Shown: piece after piece, positions 1 to 7,966 of the stretch
Numbering within the stretch: position 1 is the first letter of the stretch
Layout of the letters: each line of letters opens with the position of its first letter
DNA from: Alphaproteobacteria bacterium
GTDB taxonomy: Bacteria > Pseudomonadota > Alphaproteobacteria > Micavibrionales > Micavibrionaceae
Direction: 5' to 3'
Assembly: GCA_028289285.1 (NCBI GenBank)
Contig: JANQRF010000004.1
Span: 124,001 to 188,000, forward strand
Length of the DNA stretch: 64,000 bases
The notes under the pieces: generated by a model
What the model was told of the DNA's origin: nothing
The model's input: the letters and a program-made list of their open reading frames with translations, nothing else
The model's database searches: none
Made by a program: the position numbers and the translations under genes

Positions 1-1
1 C

Positions 2-226
2 CCCGGCTTTGTTGTATCACGTATGACAGATGTGAATGATTTTCCGATGCCGTTTCTGGTGGAAACACAAAAAGCGGCGCACATTATCAAACGCGGTCTT
101 GAAAAAGATAAAAGCCGGATTTGTTTCCCGCTGCCAATTCATTTCTTTTCCTGGTTGATCGGTATTTTACCCGACCCTCTCGCACAAAGGCTTCTTGGGC
201 GCCTTCCCCAGAAAACCGGACAATAA
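2..226 (+). CDS. Short-chain dehydrogenase/reductase, C-terminal end (5' truncated by window)
   Basis: The frame is open from the first bases of the window and ends at 226, giving 74 visible residues. It begins with a Pro-Gly-Phe-Val segment followed by Met-Thr-Asp, as found after the cofactor-binding core in classical SDR oxidoreductases, and ends in the hydrophobic tail (FSWLIGILPD, LLGRLP) of membrane-associated SDRs that act on acyl or sugar-like substrates. The Rossmann GxxxGxG motif and the YxxxK active site lie outside the window, so substrate and cofactor cannot be judged. The first internal ATG (23) is not the true start because the conserved reading continues upstream of it. Confidence 0.75.
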   Translation, partial: PGFVVSRMTDVNDFPMPFLVETQKAAHIIKRGLEKDKSRICFPLPIHFFSWLIGILPDPLAQRLLGRLPQKTGQ

Positions 227-308
227 ATCCGGTTTTGCTTTTCTGAGGCCCGTTTTTGAGGTATATTGGGTCTAAGTAATAAAGAAAAAAATATATAACA
301 GGGAGTAA

Positions 309-632
309 ATGATGATGACCCAGATCTGTTCAGGGTCTTTGGAGCAGGCATCTGTCTTGCTCAAAGCCCTTTCCAATGAAAGCCGTTTATTGATTTTATG
401 TATCTTGCGTGCAAACGGGGAAAAGAATGTGACCGAGCTTGAAAAGCTGGTCGGGCTTAGCCAGTCCGCCTTGTCGCAGCATCTTGCCCGTCTTCGCCGT
501 GATGAGCTTGTGACCACGCGCCGGGATGCACAAACAATTTACTATAGCTTTCGCGTAAGCCATGCTGATGCGGTGATTGATTTGCTCTGTAATACTTACG
601 GCCCGCCGGTAAATGAAGATAAGGTTGCATAA
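309..632 (+). CDS. ArsR/SmtB-family transcriptional regulator
   Basis: A 107-residue winged-helix repressor. The opening helices (LLKALSNESRLLILCIL) and the recognition segment LVGLSQSALSQHLARLRRDELV at about residues 51-72 are typical of the ArsR/BigR/NolR group. No CxC/CxxC metal-binding motif is present beyond single cysteines, so it resembles the redox or non-metal branch more than arsenic sensors. Three ATG codons run together at the start after GGGAG at 301-305; any could be used. Its last 37 bases overlap the convergent glycosyltransferase gene. The target is unknown; such small regulators often control their own or a divergent operon. Confidence 0.85.
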   Translation: MMMTQICSGSLEQASVLLKALSNESRLLILCILRANGEKNVTELEKLVGLSQSALSQHLARLRRDELVTTRRDAQTIYYSFRVSHADAVIDLLCNTYGPPVNEDKVA

Positions 633-1528
633 ACCTCTTCAGGGGACAGGTCGTTCAGATCATTTTTTTGAATCGTTTTAACATGCGGTCCTAAAGGGGC
701 ATGGCGCACAGGGTTGCTGTCATCTGAAAACAGGACAAGTGTCTTGCATCCTGTCGGCGCGATCATATGGGCAGGGCCTGTATCATTGGTTACACATGCG
801 TCGGCCCCGCGGGCCAGATCCGGAAGATCAAATAAGGCTGTTTTACCTGTTAGGTCGAGCGATTGCGGACAAGCTTGCTTTATCTGCGCGGTAACATCTG
901 CTTCATCCTGCGTGCCGATCAGAACGGGCTGATACCCGTCACCTGTAATTTTTTGGCACAGCGCGGCGTAATGCGGCCAGCGTTTGAGCGGGCGTGACGG
1001 CGCGCTGCCCGGGACGATCAGGATGTAAGGAAGCGTCAGGCCAAAACCGGAGAGATTCCCTTTCAGCCAGTCCATCGGATCAATCTCTATATTGTTTATG
1101 CCTGCCAGTCCAAGCGTTTGGACATGGCCGTGAAAGGCAAGGCCCTTGGTGCGCTCAGAGGAAGTATTGCGGTGAGACGCGCCCTTGGCAACGCCGACCC
1201 AGTCAGGTTTTGGGGATTTTAAAAGCTTAAAATAAAAACCTGTCCGGTCATTATTCTGAAGATCGTAAATGCGGGTAAATTGTCCGTCATTTAAAAATGT
1301 CCTTAGCGCACACCATTTGGAGAGCTGATAAAATTTTGGCCGCGTGTCCAGGTGAATAGCGTTAAAGTAACCGGATTTTTCAGCTAAAGCCTGAAACGGT
1401 TTTGTTGTCAGGAGCGTGATATGCGCCTGCGGGTGATGGGTGCGGATCGCTTTCATGGGTCCGAGCGCCTGAATAAAATCACCCAGCGCGCCAAGTTTAA
1501 TGACAAGAATATGTCCGGGCGTGCTCAC
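596..1528 (-). CDS. GT9-family glycosyltransferase (heptosyltransferase-like)
   Basis: A 310-residue cytoplasmic enzyme of the ADP-heptose:LPS heptosyltransferase fold (GT-B, GT9). The N terminus carries the KLGALGDFIQ motif of this family at about residues 11-20, and the C-terminal half carries TNDTGPAHMIAP, the nucleotide-sugar-binding signature of WaaC/WaaF/WaaQ relatives. It probably adds a heptose or related sugar to the lipopolysaccharide core. The start is GTG: the preceding gene stops with TAG and shares one base with this GTG, indicating translational coupling with the GT4 gene upstream. The exact acceptor cannot be told from sequence. The 3' end overlaps the convergent arsR-type gene by 37 bases. 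Confidence 0.85.
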   Translation of the reverse strand: MSTPGHILVIKLGALGDFIQALGPMKAIRTHHPQAHITLLTTKPFQALAEKSGYFNAIHLDTRPKFYQLSKWCALRTFLNDGQFTRIYDLQNNDRTGFYFKLLKSPKPDWVGVAKGASHRNTSSERTKGLAFHGHVQTLGLAGINNIEIDPMDWLKGNLSGFGLTLPYILIVPGSAPSRPLKRWPHYAALCQKITGDGYQPVLIGTQDEADVTAQIKQACPQSLDLTGKTALFDLPDLARGADACVTNDTGPAHMIAPTGCKTLVLFSDDSNPVRHAPLGPHVKTIQKNDLNDLSPEEVYATLSSFTGGP

Positions 1529-2715
1529 TATTCTGCAGCGTCTTTAAGGGCGCCTGCGCGCGGCAGATCGCGCCCGTATTTTTCTTCGAGAAGTTCGGCA
1601 TAGACATTGAGTGTTTCATCAGCCATTTTCTCGCGGGTGAAATTCTGCGCGACATGATTCATGGCGCGGGTCGCCAGCACAGCGCGCTGTTGCGGTTTTA
1701 ACTGAAGTGCTTCGCGGATGGCTGCGCATAAGGCTGCCGGATCATTTGGCGGGACCAGCCAGCCTGTTTCTCCGCGCAAAATGGTTTCCTGTGCGCCGCC
1801 ATGGTCGGTCGCAACAATGGGGCGTCCCATGGCCTGCGCTTCCACAGGGATGCGGCCAAATCCTTCCGGGTCGGTGGAGGCGGAAACGACAATCGTGGCC
1901 AGCATATAGGCGGCGGGCATATCGTTACAGTGATCGACAATGCGCACGCGCCCTTCAAGACCTTTTTCCGTGATGGCTTTTTCAAGCTCTTCGCGGTACG
2001 CGCTGCGCCCCTGATCAGAGCCGATCATAACGCAGACAACATCTTTACGATCCAGACGGGTCATTGCATCAATCAGTACATGATGGCCTTTCCAGCGCGT
2101 AAGCCGTCCCGGCATCATGACAACAGGCGCGCCGTCCGGGATTCGCCAGTCATTGGTCAGCTGAATAAGTTGCGTGGCTTTGACGGCGGTCGGGTGGAAT
2201 TTTTCAAGGGCAATACCACGATGAATGACGCGAATATCACGCGGATCGATTTTGTAATTTTTCTTGAGATACTCCGCAACGTAATTGGAGATCGCAATCA
2301 CGCGTTTACCTTTGGCAATGGCTGAATTGTAAAACCTTTTGGCGCGCCCGGAGATATTATAGGGCGCATGGCAGGTTGTCATGAAAACGGCCTGCGTGCC
2401 TTTGCAGGCCCTTAAGGCCGACCAGGCAGGCGCGCGGGAGCGCACATGCACGATATCCACGCCGCTGTCTTCAATCACTTTGCGCAGGCGTTTGATATTC
2501 TTATACATCGTCACCGGGTTTTTGGAATGAACCGGGAGATTGATATGTTCTGCGCCTGCGCGCGCGAGCTCATGGATGCGCGTGCCTCCATTGGATGCAA
2601 CAATCGCGCGGCTGCCTGCACGGACGAGCTCTGCGGCGATATCAATACAGCCCTGCTCGGCGCCGCCGGCGCTGAGTTCAGGGATTATCTGCAAAATCAC
2701 AGGTTGTTTTGTCAT
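1528..2715 (-). CDS. GT4-family glycosyltransferase
   Basis: A 395-residue GT-B glycosyltransferase. The N-terminal domain begins with the typical IIPELSAGGAEQG glycine-rich loop, and the C-terminal domain has the retaining GT4 pattern: MMPGRLTRWKGHHVLIDA around residue 200-220 and an E-x7-E type segment (STDPEGFGRIPVEAQAMGRPIVATDHGG). It is likely part of the same two-gene LPS-core operon as the GT9 gene downstream, with a one-base overlap. Donor and acceptor are not predictable. The promoter would lie in the roughly 50 bases shared with the divergent hydrolase gene starting at 2767. Confidence 0.88.
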   Translation of the reverse strand: MTKQPVILQIIPELSAGGAEQGCIDIAAELVRAGSRAIVASNGGTRIHELARAGAEHINLPVHSKNPVTMYKNIKRLRKVIEDSGVDIVHVRSRAPAWSALRACKGTQAVFMTTCHAPYNISGRAKRFYNSAIAKGKRVIAISNYVAEYLKKNYKIDPRDIRVIHRGIALEKFHPTAVKATQLIQLTNDWRIPDGAPVVMMPGRLTRWKGHHVLIDAMTRLDRKDVVCVMIGSDQGRSAYREELEKAITEKGLEGRVRIVDHCNDMPAAYMLATIVVSASTDPEGFGRIPVEAQAMGRPIVATDHGGAQETILRGETGWLVPPNDPAALCAAIREALQLKPQQRAVLATRAMNHVAQNFTREKMADETLNVYAELLEEKYGRDLPRAGALKDAAE

Positions 2716-2766
2716 GGCCCTCTACTGTAAGCTAGGCGCGCTATTGCAGCAAAGGATTTTTCAAAG

Positions 2767-3513
2767 ATGAATGTACAAAAAACAAACGGTCCAAACGGCT
2801 ATGATCTGGCTTATATGCAGGTGGATGGCGATGCGCCGACAGTTATTTTTCTGGGCGGGTACAGGTCCGATATGGAAGGGACCAAGGCGCTGCATCTTGA
2901 AGCGCTTGCACAGGAAAAAGGGTTTGGGTTTTTACGCTTTGATTATGGCGGGCATGGTATTTCCGGCGGAGTGTTTAAAGACGGAACGATTTCAAGCTGG
3001 GCCGAAGACACGTTGCATATGATTGACCATCACACAAAGGGCGATGTGATTTTGGTGGGCTCGTCCATGGGCGGGTGGATTGCGCTTCTCTGCGCATTGA
3101 AACGTCCTGATCGTATAAAGGCGCTGGTCGGTATTGCCGCCGCGCCGGATTTTACAGGCTGGATTGAAGACAGGCTCACCGGTCAAAATAAAAAAGATTT
3201 AGAGGAACAAGGCTATTTTGAAGAGCCGAATGACTACTCCGATGAGCCTTATATGTTCACAAAAGCATTATTGGAAGATGGGCGGGCAAATAGTCTTTTA
3301 GAGGGGGACATCGCGATCGATATCCCGGTGCGGCTTTTACAAGGCATGAAAGATGAGGATGTGCCCTGGCAAACCGCGCACCGCATCAAAAACGCCATTA
3401 CAGGCGGGGATGTGGAGGTTTTGCTGTCCGAGAGCGGGGATCACCGGTTTTCAAGGGAGGAAGACCTCAAAATCCTGACCGAGACGGTTCTTGATCTGAC
3501 CGGGCGCATTTGA
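2767..3513 (+). CDS. Alpha/beta hydrolase
   Basis: A 248-residue serine hydrolase of the alpha/beta fold. The nucleophile elbow VGSSMGGW (about residue 95-102) gives Gly-x-Ser-x-Gly; FDYGGHG precedes it; the acid residue is likely in GMKDEDVP and the base in SGDHRFS near the C terminus, an order like that of small esterases and acyl-peptidase-like hydrolases. No signal peptide is visible, so it should be cytoplasmic. The start is preceded by AAAGGA at about 2752-2757. It is transcribed away from the glycosyltransferase pair and followed by a palindrome and a tRNA. The substrate is unknown. Confidence 0.85.
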   Translation: MNVQKTNGPNGYDLAYMQVDGDAPTVIFLGGYRSDMEGTKALHLEALAQEKGFGFLRFDYGGHGISGGVFKDGTISSWAEDTLHMIDHHTKGDVILVGSSMGGWIALLCALKRPDRIKALVGIAAAPDFTGWIEDRLTGQNKKDLEEQGYFEEPNDYSDEPYMFTKALLEDGRANSLLEGDIAIDIPVRLLQGMKDEDVPWQTAHRIKNAITGGDVEVLLSESGDHRFSREEDLKILTETVLDLTGRI

Positions 3514-3538
3514 TATCAAGGCCCTGTTTTTAATGCTT

Positions 3539-3566
3539 GCCCGCCGTCGCCAAGGCTATGGCGGGC
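3539..3566. repeat. REP-like palindrome between hydrolase gene and tRNA-Ser
   Basis: Arms GCCCGCC (3539-3545) and GGCGGGC (3560-3566) are perfectly complementary and enclose 14 bases containing GCCAAGGC. It may act as a weak terminator for the hydrolase gene (TTTT follows at 3572-3575), but the run of T is short and displaced. The form resembles dispersed intergenic palindromes; other copies are not in this window. Confidence 0.5.
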
Positions 3567-3612
3567 GTAATGTTTTCTAAATTTTGCTGTGCAAAATATA
3601 AGAAAACTTAAC

Positions 3613-3700
3613 GGACAGATGGCCGAGCGGCTTAAGGCGCACGCCTGGAAAGCGTGTTGGGGGCAACCCCTCGCGGGTTCGAATCCCGCTCTGTCCGCCA
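3613..3700 (+). tRNA. tRNA-Ser (anticodon GGA)
   Basis: An 88-base class II tRNA. The acceptor stem GGACAGA (3613-3619) pairs with TCTGTCC (3690-3696), followed by discriminator G and an encoded CCA (3698-3700). The anticodon stem CACGC/GCGTG (3640-3644/3652-3656) encloses CTGGAAA, giving anticodon GGA at 3647-3649, which reads UCC and UCU. A long variable arm (TTGGGGGCAACCCC) is characteristic of serine tRNAs, and the T arm is GCGGGTTCGAATCCCGC. The gene looks intact. Confidence 0.97.
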
Positions 3701-3703
3701 CTT
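3675..3703 (+). repeat. Direct repeat, copy 1 (3' end of tRNA-Ser)
   Basis: This 29-base stretch covers most of the T arm, the 3' acceptor strand, CCA and three bases beyond. It is repeated exactly at 3794-3822. tRNA 3' ends are classic attachment sites for tyrosine-recombinase elements, so this is attB/attL-like in form. Confidence 0.8.
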
Positions 3704-3769
3704 TAAAGGTTGATAACAGTAAAGGTGTACAACAGGCACGGTGAGGCGAACCCGCGGTCTTTAAATATT

Positions 3770-3791
3770 CATGCCGCGCAAGCGCGGCATG
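3770..3791. other. Perfect inverted repeat inside the duplicated-tRNA interval
   Basis: CATGCCGCGC (3770-3779) and GCGCGGCATG (3782-3791) are exact reverse complements separated by AA. It sits immediately before the second copy of the tRNA end. It could be a processing or termination hairpin, or a recombination scar; no T-run follows. Confidence 0.6.
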
Positions 3792-3793
3792 TG

Positions 3794-3822
3794 GGGTTCG
3801 AATCCCGCTCTGTCCGCCACTT
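3794..3822 (+). repeat. Direct repeat, copy 2 (orphan tRNA-Ser 3' fragment)
   Basis: Identical over 29 bases to the 3' end of the intact tRNA-Ser gene, including CCA. No acceptor 5' strand, D arm or anticodon arm precedes it within the 91-base interval, so it is not a second tRNA gene. Its last two bases overlap the stop codon of the convergent membrane-hydrolase gene. Confidence 0.85.
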
Positions 3823-4807
3823 AAAATATCACATCTTCATCCCAGATGCGGGCCCATAGCTTGGACAGGCGGGACATATCACGCTCTGAGCGCACCATAT
3901 AATTTGGAATTTCAGCGATTTGAGGGCTTTGACGCGCGCCGACAGCAAAGGAAAATACATATTGGTCCGGCTCCAGCCCCATGCGTAAGTCCCGTATAAT
4001 GACGATGCCGCCTTGTTCTTCAACACCGTAAAAGCCTTTGGAAAACCATTGCAGACGCCGGACGGCAAAACTGCCTTTGATCTGATCTAAAAGTTCTGGC
4101 GCTCTTGGATAGGTTTTAAAGGCGATGTTTTTATCTTCATCAAAGAGTGAATAATACCCGACCTTGTATTGATCTTCTTCCATGATCAAAACACGCCAAA
4201 GCAGAGAGTTAAATGGCGTGGTTTGCACAAGTATTTTTTCAGGCGGACTTTGCAGGTCTGCTTGTGTGATATTCTGAACATGATGCTGTGCGCCTAATCC
4301 CCAAAGCAGATATAGGGTTGTTATGAGAAGTGTTAGTGTATTCGTGCGGTGGGATTTGAAAATTAAAAATCCCAAAAGACCGGCTATAAGTGGAAGCGTA
4401 TAAAGCGGATCAATAATGAAAATGGACCCTGCGCCTGAAGGCGGTGCGGGCAGCGGCCAGAATATCTGTGTGCCGTAAATTGTCAGCGCATCCAGAAAAA
4501 TATGCGTAAGGAGAATTAAAAGTAGCGCCGCATGAAGCGTTTTATCTTTAAAACTTGCCCCAAACCATTTGATCTTTGAAAAGAGGAACGAAAGAAGCGG
4601 CGTTGCAAGTACGCAAAACAGGATTGAATGTGTAAAAGCACGGTGATAGGTGAAGTCAGAGACAGGATCGCCAAGCGGGACAAACACATCAAGGTCCGGA
4701 ATTGTCCCAACCACAGCGCCCATTAAGGCGGCTTTGCGCCCGTAACGGCGTCCGGCAACCGCGCTTCCAACAGCGGCGCCAAGCGCCATTTGAGTTAAGG
4801 AATCCAT
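3821..4807 (-). CDS. YdjM/DUF457-type membrane-bound metal-dependent hydrolase-like protein
   Basis: A 328-residue inner-membrane protein. The start MDSLTQMALGAAVGSAV and the segments GTIPDLDVF and YHRAFTHSILF (about residues 53-63) match the DUF457/YdjM family, whose conserved His and Asp residues suggest a metal site. About five hydrophobic helices occupy the first 180 residues (for example LLILLTHIFLDAL and LPLIAGLLGFLIF); the remainder is a soluble domain. Members are often annotated as hydrolases without proven substrates. Its stop codon lies inside the orphan tRNA-Ser repeat, so its C terminus may have been defined by that duplication event. Confidence 0.8.
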   Translation of the reverse strand: MDSLTQMALGAAVGSAVAGRRYGRKAALMGAVVGTIPDLDVFVPLGDPVSDFTYHRAFTHSILFCVLATPLLSFLFSKIKWFGASFKDKTLHAALLLILLTHIFLDALTIYGTQIFWPLPAPPSGAGSIFIIDPLYTLPLIAGLLGFLIFKSHRTNTLTLLITTLYLLWGLGAQHHVQNITQADLQSPPEKILVQTTPFNSLLWRVLIMEEDQYKVGYYSLFDEDKNIAFKTYPRAPELLDQIKGSFAVRRLQWFSKGFYGVEEQGGIVIIRDLRMGLEPDQYVFSFAVGARQSPQIAEIPNYMVRSERDMSRLSKLWARIWDEDVIF

Positions 4808-4873
4808 GTCTCTAAAAGCATATAGGCTCTTTTTAAGAGGCGTAAAGCCTTGTTATTACTTATGTGTAAAATC

Positions 4874-5758
4874 TTATTTCTGTTTATCGAAAAGCTGCAG
4901 AGAAAACAGGCTAAAAAGGATAATGGCAATGCCGATATATTGTCCCGTCGTCAAAAAGTCGCCGATCAGCATAATTCCGAAGAGTGTTGTGAAAACAGGC
5001 TCTAGCTTCATGATCATGCTGAATTTATAAGCGCCAAGATAAGCAATGCCATAAAACATCCCAAAGCTGCCGACCGTGAGAGCCAGCGCGCAAACAGCCA
5101 TCATAAGATATCCGGATTGTGTTTCAGGCAAAACAGGCATGTCCCAAAGCAACAGAAGTAAAAGCAGCATAAATGCAACGAAGAAAGTTTCTACCCCAGT
5201 CACAATCGGGTGCCTGGATTTGCTTTGTTGACCGAAAATATAAGAGCGCGCAAAAGTCGCAATCGCAGCCATAAAGGCAAGTGCAATGCCGATAAGGGGA
5301 TAAGCAATGCCGTGCTGGCCTATATTTAAAACCATTCCCAGCCCGGCAAGAGCTGCGAGCGTTGAAAGAATATTGACGGCGTTTAATGTTATCTCCCGAC
5401 GCCAGGCCGAAAATAAAAGCAGCATCAGGCTGTATGTGAACATGATGATGATGACAACGGCGCCCGGCATAAAAAATGATCCGCCTAAAATGCCGATAAT
5501 GCTAAGTGCCTGAAATATTCCGGCATAGAGGCTGGTTTTATATTCGGTAAAAGAATCAAACGGTTTTAAATTTTTGAGTAAGGCAAAAAGATATAATCCG
5601 GCAAACCGGCAAAAGGTTGTCACCAGAATAACAAAAACGATATTTCCGCCATCTTGATACACTCCTCTTGCCGCCGGAGGGTATAATCCAAAAATTACAG
5701 CCGCACCAAGACAGATCAAGATGCCTGTCAGTTCTTTGCAGTCTTTAAAAAAGGTCAT
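4874..5758 (-). CDS. EamA/DMT-superfamily transporter
   Basis: A 294-residue integral membrane protein with about ten hydrophobic helices in two five-helix halves, as in EamA-type (drug/metabolite transporter) permeases. Recognisable pieces are LICLGAAVIFGLYPP near the N terminus and the second-half GMFYGIAYLGAYKFSMIMKLEPVFTTL, where the Glu-Pro before the last helices is a family hallmark. The substrate is unknown; relatives export amino acids or nucleotide-derived metabolites. It is divergent from galE, with a short AT-rich region containing direct repeats between them. Confidence 0.85.
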   Translation of the reverse strand: MTFFKDCKELTGILICLGAAVIFGLYPPAARGVYQDGGNIVFVILVTTFCRFAGLYLFALLKNLKPFDSFTEYKTSLYAGIFQALSIIGILGGSFFMPGAVVIIIMFTYSLMLLLFSAWRREITLNAVNILSTLAALAGLGMVLNIGQHGIAYPLIGIALAFMAAIATFARSYIFGQQSKSRHPIVTGVETFFVAFMLLLLLLLWDMPVLPETQSGYLMMAVCALALTVGSFGMFYGIAYLGAYKFSMIMKLEPVFTTLFGIMLIGDFLTTGQYIGIAIILFSLFSLQLFDKQK

Positions 5759-5760
5759 AC

Positions 5761-5792
5761 TTATCTATACTATAATTATATTCTTATCTATA
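5761..5792. promoter_or_regulatory. Divergent control region with direct repeats TTATCTATA
   Basis: TTATCTATA occurs at 5761-5769 and again at 5784-5792, 23 bases apart (about two helical turns), with TATAAT between them at 5771-5776. The region separates the divergent DMT transporter (start 5758) and galE (start 5825) and could hold both promoters plus a dimer-binding operator. This is a pattern observation only. Confidence 0.4.
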
Positions 5793-5824
5793 GTAAGCCC
5801 GGTTATGAAAGATGCTCTTTTCTT

Positions 5825-6826
5825 ATGACGAAACGTAAAAACATATTGGTGACAGGCGGCGCCGGATATATCGGCAGCCATATTGTTTTAGCACTGCGCG
5901 AAAACGGCTATGTGCCGGTTATCCTGGATGATCTATCTTCCGGCCATGCGGAGCTGGCCGGGGATGAAATTTTTGTGCAGGGGGATATTGCCGATACGGC
6001 TTGCGTCAGTGAGATTTTAAAAACGCACGATATTTGCTCTGTCATTCATATGGCGGCGCTGGTCTCTGTGCCTGAATCTGTTGAATGTCCGGCGCGGTAT
6101 TTTGAAACCAATGTCCATAAGATGAAAACGTTCCTGGAAACATGCAAAGCCCGTGATGTTGAGAATGTCTTGTTTTCTTCTTCGGCGGCTGTGTACGGGC
6201 AACCGGAGATGACTATTATTGATGAAAACACACCGGAAAACCCGATTAATCCGTACGGAGAAACGAAGCTTGAAGGAGAAAAGCTGGTGCGGGAATCGGG
6301 TCTAAGACATGTGAATTTGCGTTATTTTAATGTCGCGGGCTGTGATTCCAAAGGGCGCACGGGCCAGATGAATAAGACACAATCACTTGTACGCATGATT
6401 GCGGAAACGGCGATCGGTCAACATGAAAAGTTTCAGATTTTTGGCACGGATTATGATACGCCGGACGGTACGGCAGTCAGAGATTATATTCATGTCAGCG
6501 ATCTTGCGACTGCGCATATTGCCGCACTTGAATATCTTCAAGAAGGAAAAGACTCTGTGACACTGAATTGCGGCTATGGGCGCGGTTATAGCGTGCGGGA
6601 GGTCGTTGATACGGCGCAGGAGGTTTTAGGCATTGATTTAAATGTCATTGAGGCGCCGCGCCGCGCGGGCGATCCGGCTGCATTGATAGCAAATGTCGAT
6701 CAAATGAAAGCCTATTTAAACTGGACGCCAAAGCATGATGATTTAAAGAAGATGATTATATCCAGCTATAATTGGATGAAGCGTCTTCAGAACACGCCTT
6801 TATCCGAAATGCGCCGCGCTTCCTGA
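5825..6826 (+). CDS. galE: UDP-glucose 4-epimerase
   Basis: A 333-residue extended SDR. The N terminus has the NAD-binding TGGAGYIGSH motif (about residues 10-19), DDLSSGH follows as in GalE, SSSAAVYG carries the catalytic Ser, and NPYGETKLEGEK provides the Tyr-x3-Lys pair. The NVAGCD segment and the C-terminal RRAGDPA are GalE-typical. It interconverts UDP-glucose and UDP-galactose (possibly the N-acetyl forms) in the cytoplasm, supplying the neighbouring glycosyltransferases. Its final 40 bases overlap the convergent EmrE-like gene. Confidence 0.92.
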   Translation: MTKRKNILVTGGAGYIGSHIVLALRENGYVPVILDDLSSGHAELAGDEIFVQGDIADTACVSEILKTHDICSVIHMAALVSVPESVECPARYFETNVHKMKTFLETCKARDVENVLFSSSAAVYGQPEMTIIDENTPENPINPYGETKLEGEKLVRESGLRHVNLRYFNVAGCDSKGRTGQMNKTQSLVRMIAETAIGQHEKFQIFGTDYDTPDGTAVRDYIHVSDLATAHIAALEYLQEGKDSVTLNCGYGRGYSVREVVDTAQEVLGIDLNVIEAPRRAGDPAALIANVDQMKAYLNWTPKHDDLKKMIISSYNWMKRLQNTPLSEMRRAS

Positions 6827-7143
6827 TGAATAAGGAGAATGCCGATAAAGATGAGCGTAATGCCGATCATCTGCAATGAGGCAAACGGCATATTTAATAC
6901 AAAATAATCAATAATCTGTGTCGCGATAATCAAGCTGCCTGCCGCAATGGCATAGGCTTTGGACAGTGGATTGAGTTTCATAAAAACAATCCAGACGCCA
7001 TAACTAGCCACATAAGATGCAAAACCAACATAGAAAATAAGCTCATGAAAACCGGCAAGTTTGATTTGATAAATACCATATAGGGTCAGCGTGAGATATA
7101 GACTTATCAGGGCAATATTGATGAAGGCGCGGTGTTTCAGCAT
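6787..7143 (-). CDS. Small four-helix EmrE/ArnE-like membrane protein
   Basis: A 118-residue protein with four hydrophobic helices (NIALISLYLTLTLYGIYQI; LIFYVGFASYVASYGVWIVF; AYAIAAGSLIIATQIIDYFVL; LQMIGITLIFIGILLI), the size and layout of small multidrug-resistance and ArnE/ArnF proteins. Lying directly downstream of a methyltransferase gene and close to a DPM/ArnC-type glycosyltransferase, it more likely flips a lipid-linked sugar or forms half of such a flippase than exports drugs. The first helix lacks the usual SMR membrane glutamate. Its 3' end overlaps galE convergently. Confidence 0.7.
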   Translation of the reverse strand: MLKHRAFINIALISLYLTLTLYGIYQIKLAGFHELIFYVGFASYVASYGVWIVFMKLNPLSKAYAIAAGSLIIATQIIDYFVLNMPFASLQMIGITLIFIGILLIHQEARRISDKGVF

Positions 7144-7962
7144 TTAATTTGCCGGTTTTTGTGCGACAATGCTCCAGCTATAGCCGCGCCGGTGATGAAT
7201 CTGGATGTTTTCAAAGCCTGAATTTTTAAAGAGGTCTTCTGTCTCTTCGCGTGTGTAAAAACGCACATAAGAAGGGTTAAGCTGATCGTAAATAGTCAGC
7301 TTACGTTTTTGCCAGGAGACACGGCCAAGGGTGTTCACCATATAATCTTTCATCGGCAGCGGCAGAATTTTACACAGATAGATGTAGGCGGTGAGAAAGA
7401 TGTTCAAAAAAGAGCACAGAGCAGACAGCACCGCATGCGGTAATTTTGTTGTAAAAGAGCGTAAAGCGGTGAGTAAAATGCGGTACAGGCCAATCCCCTC
7501 TTTGGAATACATCCAGACAATGACTTTGCCGCCGGGTTTTAGGGCGTTAAAGCTTGCGTCCATCACAGGTTTGGGCTCCGGAATAAAGGGAATAACACCG
7601 ATATTGGTGACAAAATCATAACTGGAATCGCCGGGAACTTTCTCCCCGCGCCCGTGAATGATATCAAACTTGCCTTCATGGGCTGCAAGATTTTCAGGGA
7701 TGGCATTTGCAGCGTCCGAAGGCTCCACGGCTGTGACATGCGCTGCACGTGCTTCAAGTAGCATTTTCACAATGCGTCCGGTGCCACTGCCGATATCTGC
7801 TATTTTTGATCCTTTAAAATCTTTGGCCTCCATGAGGGGCCCGAGCATATCCTGTAAAAGATCAACGGAAGCATAAAAGCCGTCATTGACGCTGTCATAG
7901 TTCCATTGTTCACCAAAGTCATTAATGGTTTGATCCTGAATATTCTCTGCCGGCTTGCCCAT
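7144..7962 (-). CDS. Class I SAM-dependent methyltransferase
   Basis: A 272-residue cytoplasmic protein with the SAM-binding motif IADIGSGTGRIV (about residues 54-65), acidic VEPSD at the end of beta-2, and the later FVTNIGVIPFIPEP and LKPGGKVIVWMYS segments typical of methyltransferase domain 11 proteins. The C-terminal third has hydrophobic stretches (for example LCSFLNIFLTAYIYLCKI) suggesting membrane association. It stops one base before the EmrE-like gene and starts four bases after the next methyltransferase gene, so the three are probably one transcript. The substrate is likely a sugar or lipid-linked glycan; this is inference from context. Confidence 0.82.
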   Translation of the reverse strand: MGKPAENIQDQTINDFGEQWNYDSVNDGFYASVDLLQDMLGPLMEAKDFKGSKIADIGSGTGRIVKMLLEARAAHVTAVEPSDAANAIPENLAAHEGKFDIIHGRGEKVPGDSSYDFVTNIGVIPFIPEPKPVMDASFNALKPGGKVIVWMYSKEGIGLYRILLTALRSFTTKLPHAVLSALCSFLNIFLTAYIYLCKILPLPMKDYMVNTLGRVSWQKRKLTIYDQLNPSYVRFYTREETEDLFKNSGFENIQIHHRRGYSWSIVAQKPAN

Positions 7963-7966
7963 TTTT

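Noticed and set aside
3701-3822. A second complete tRNA gene after tRNA-Ser
   Set aside because: Only the 3' part is present; there is no matching 5' acceptor strand, D arm or anticodon arm.
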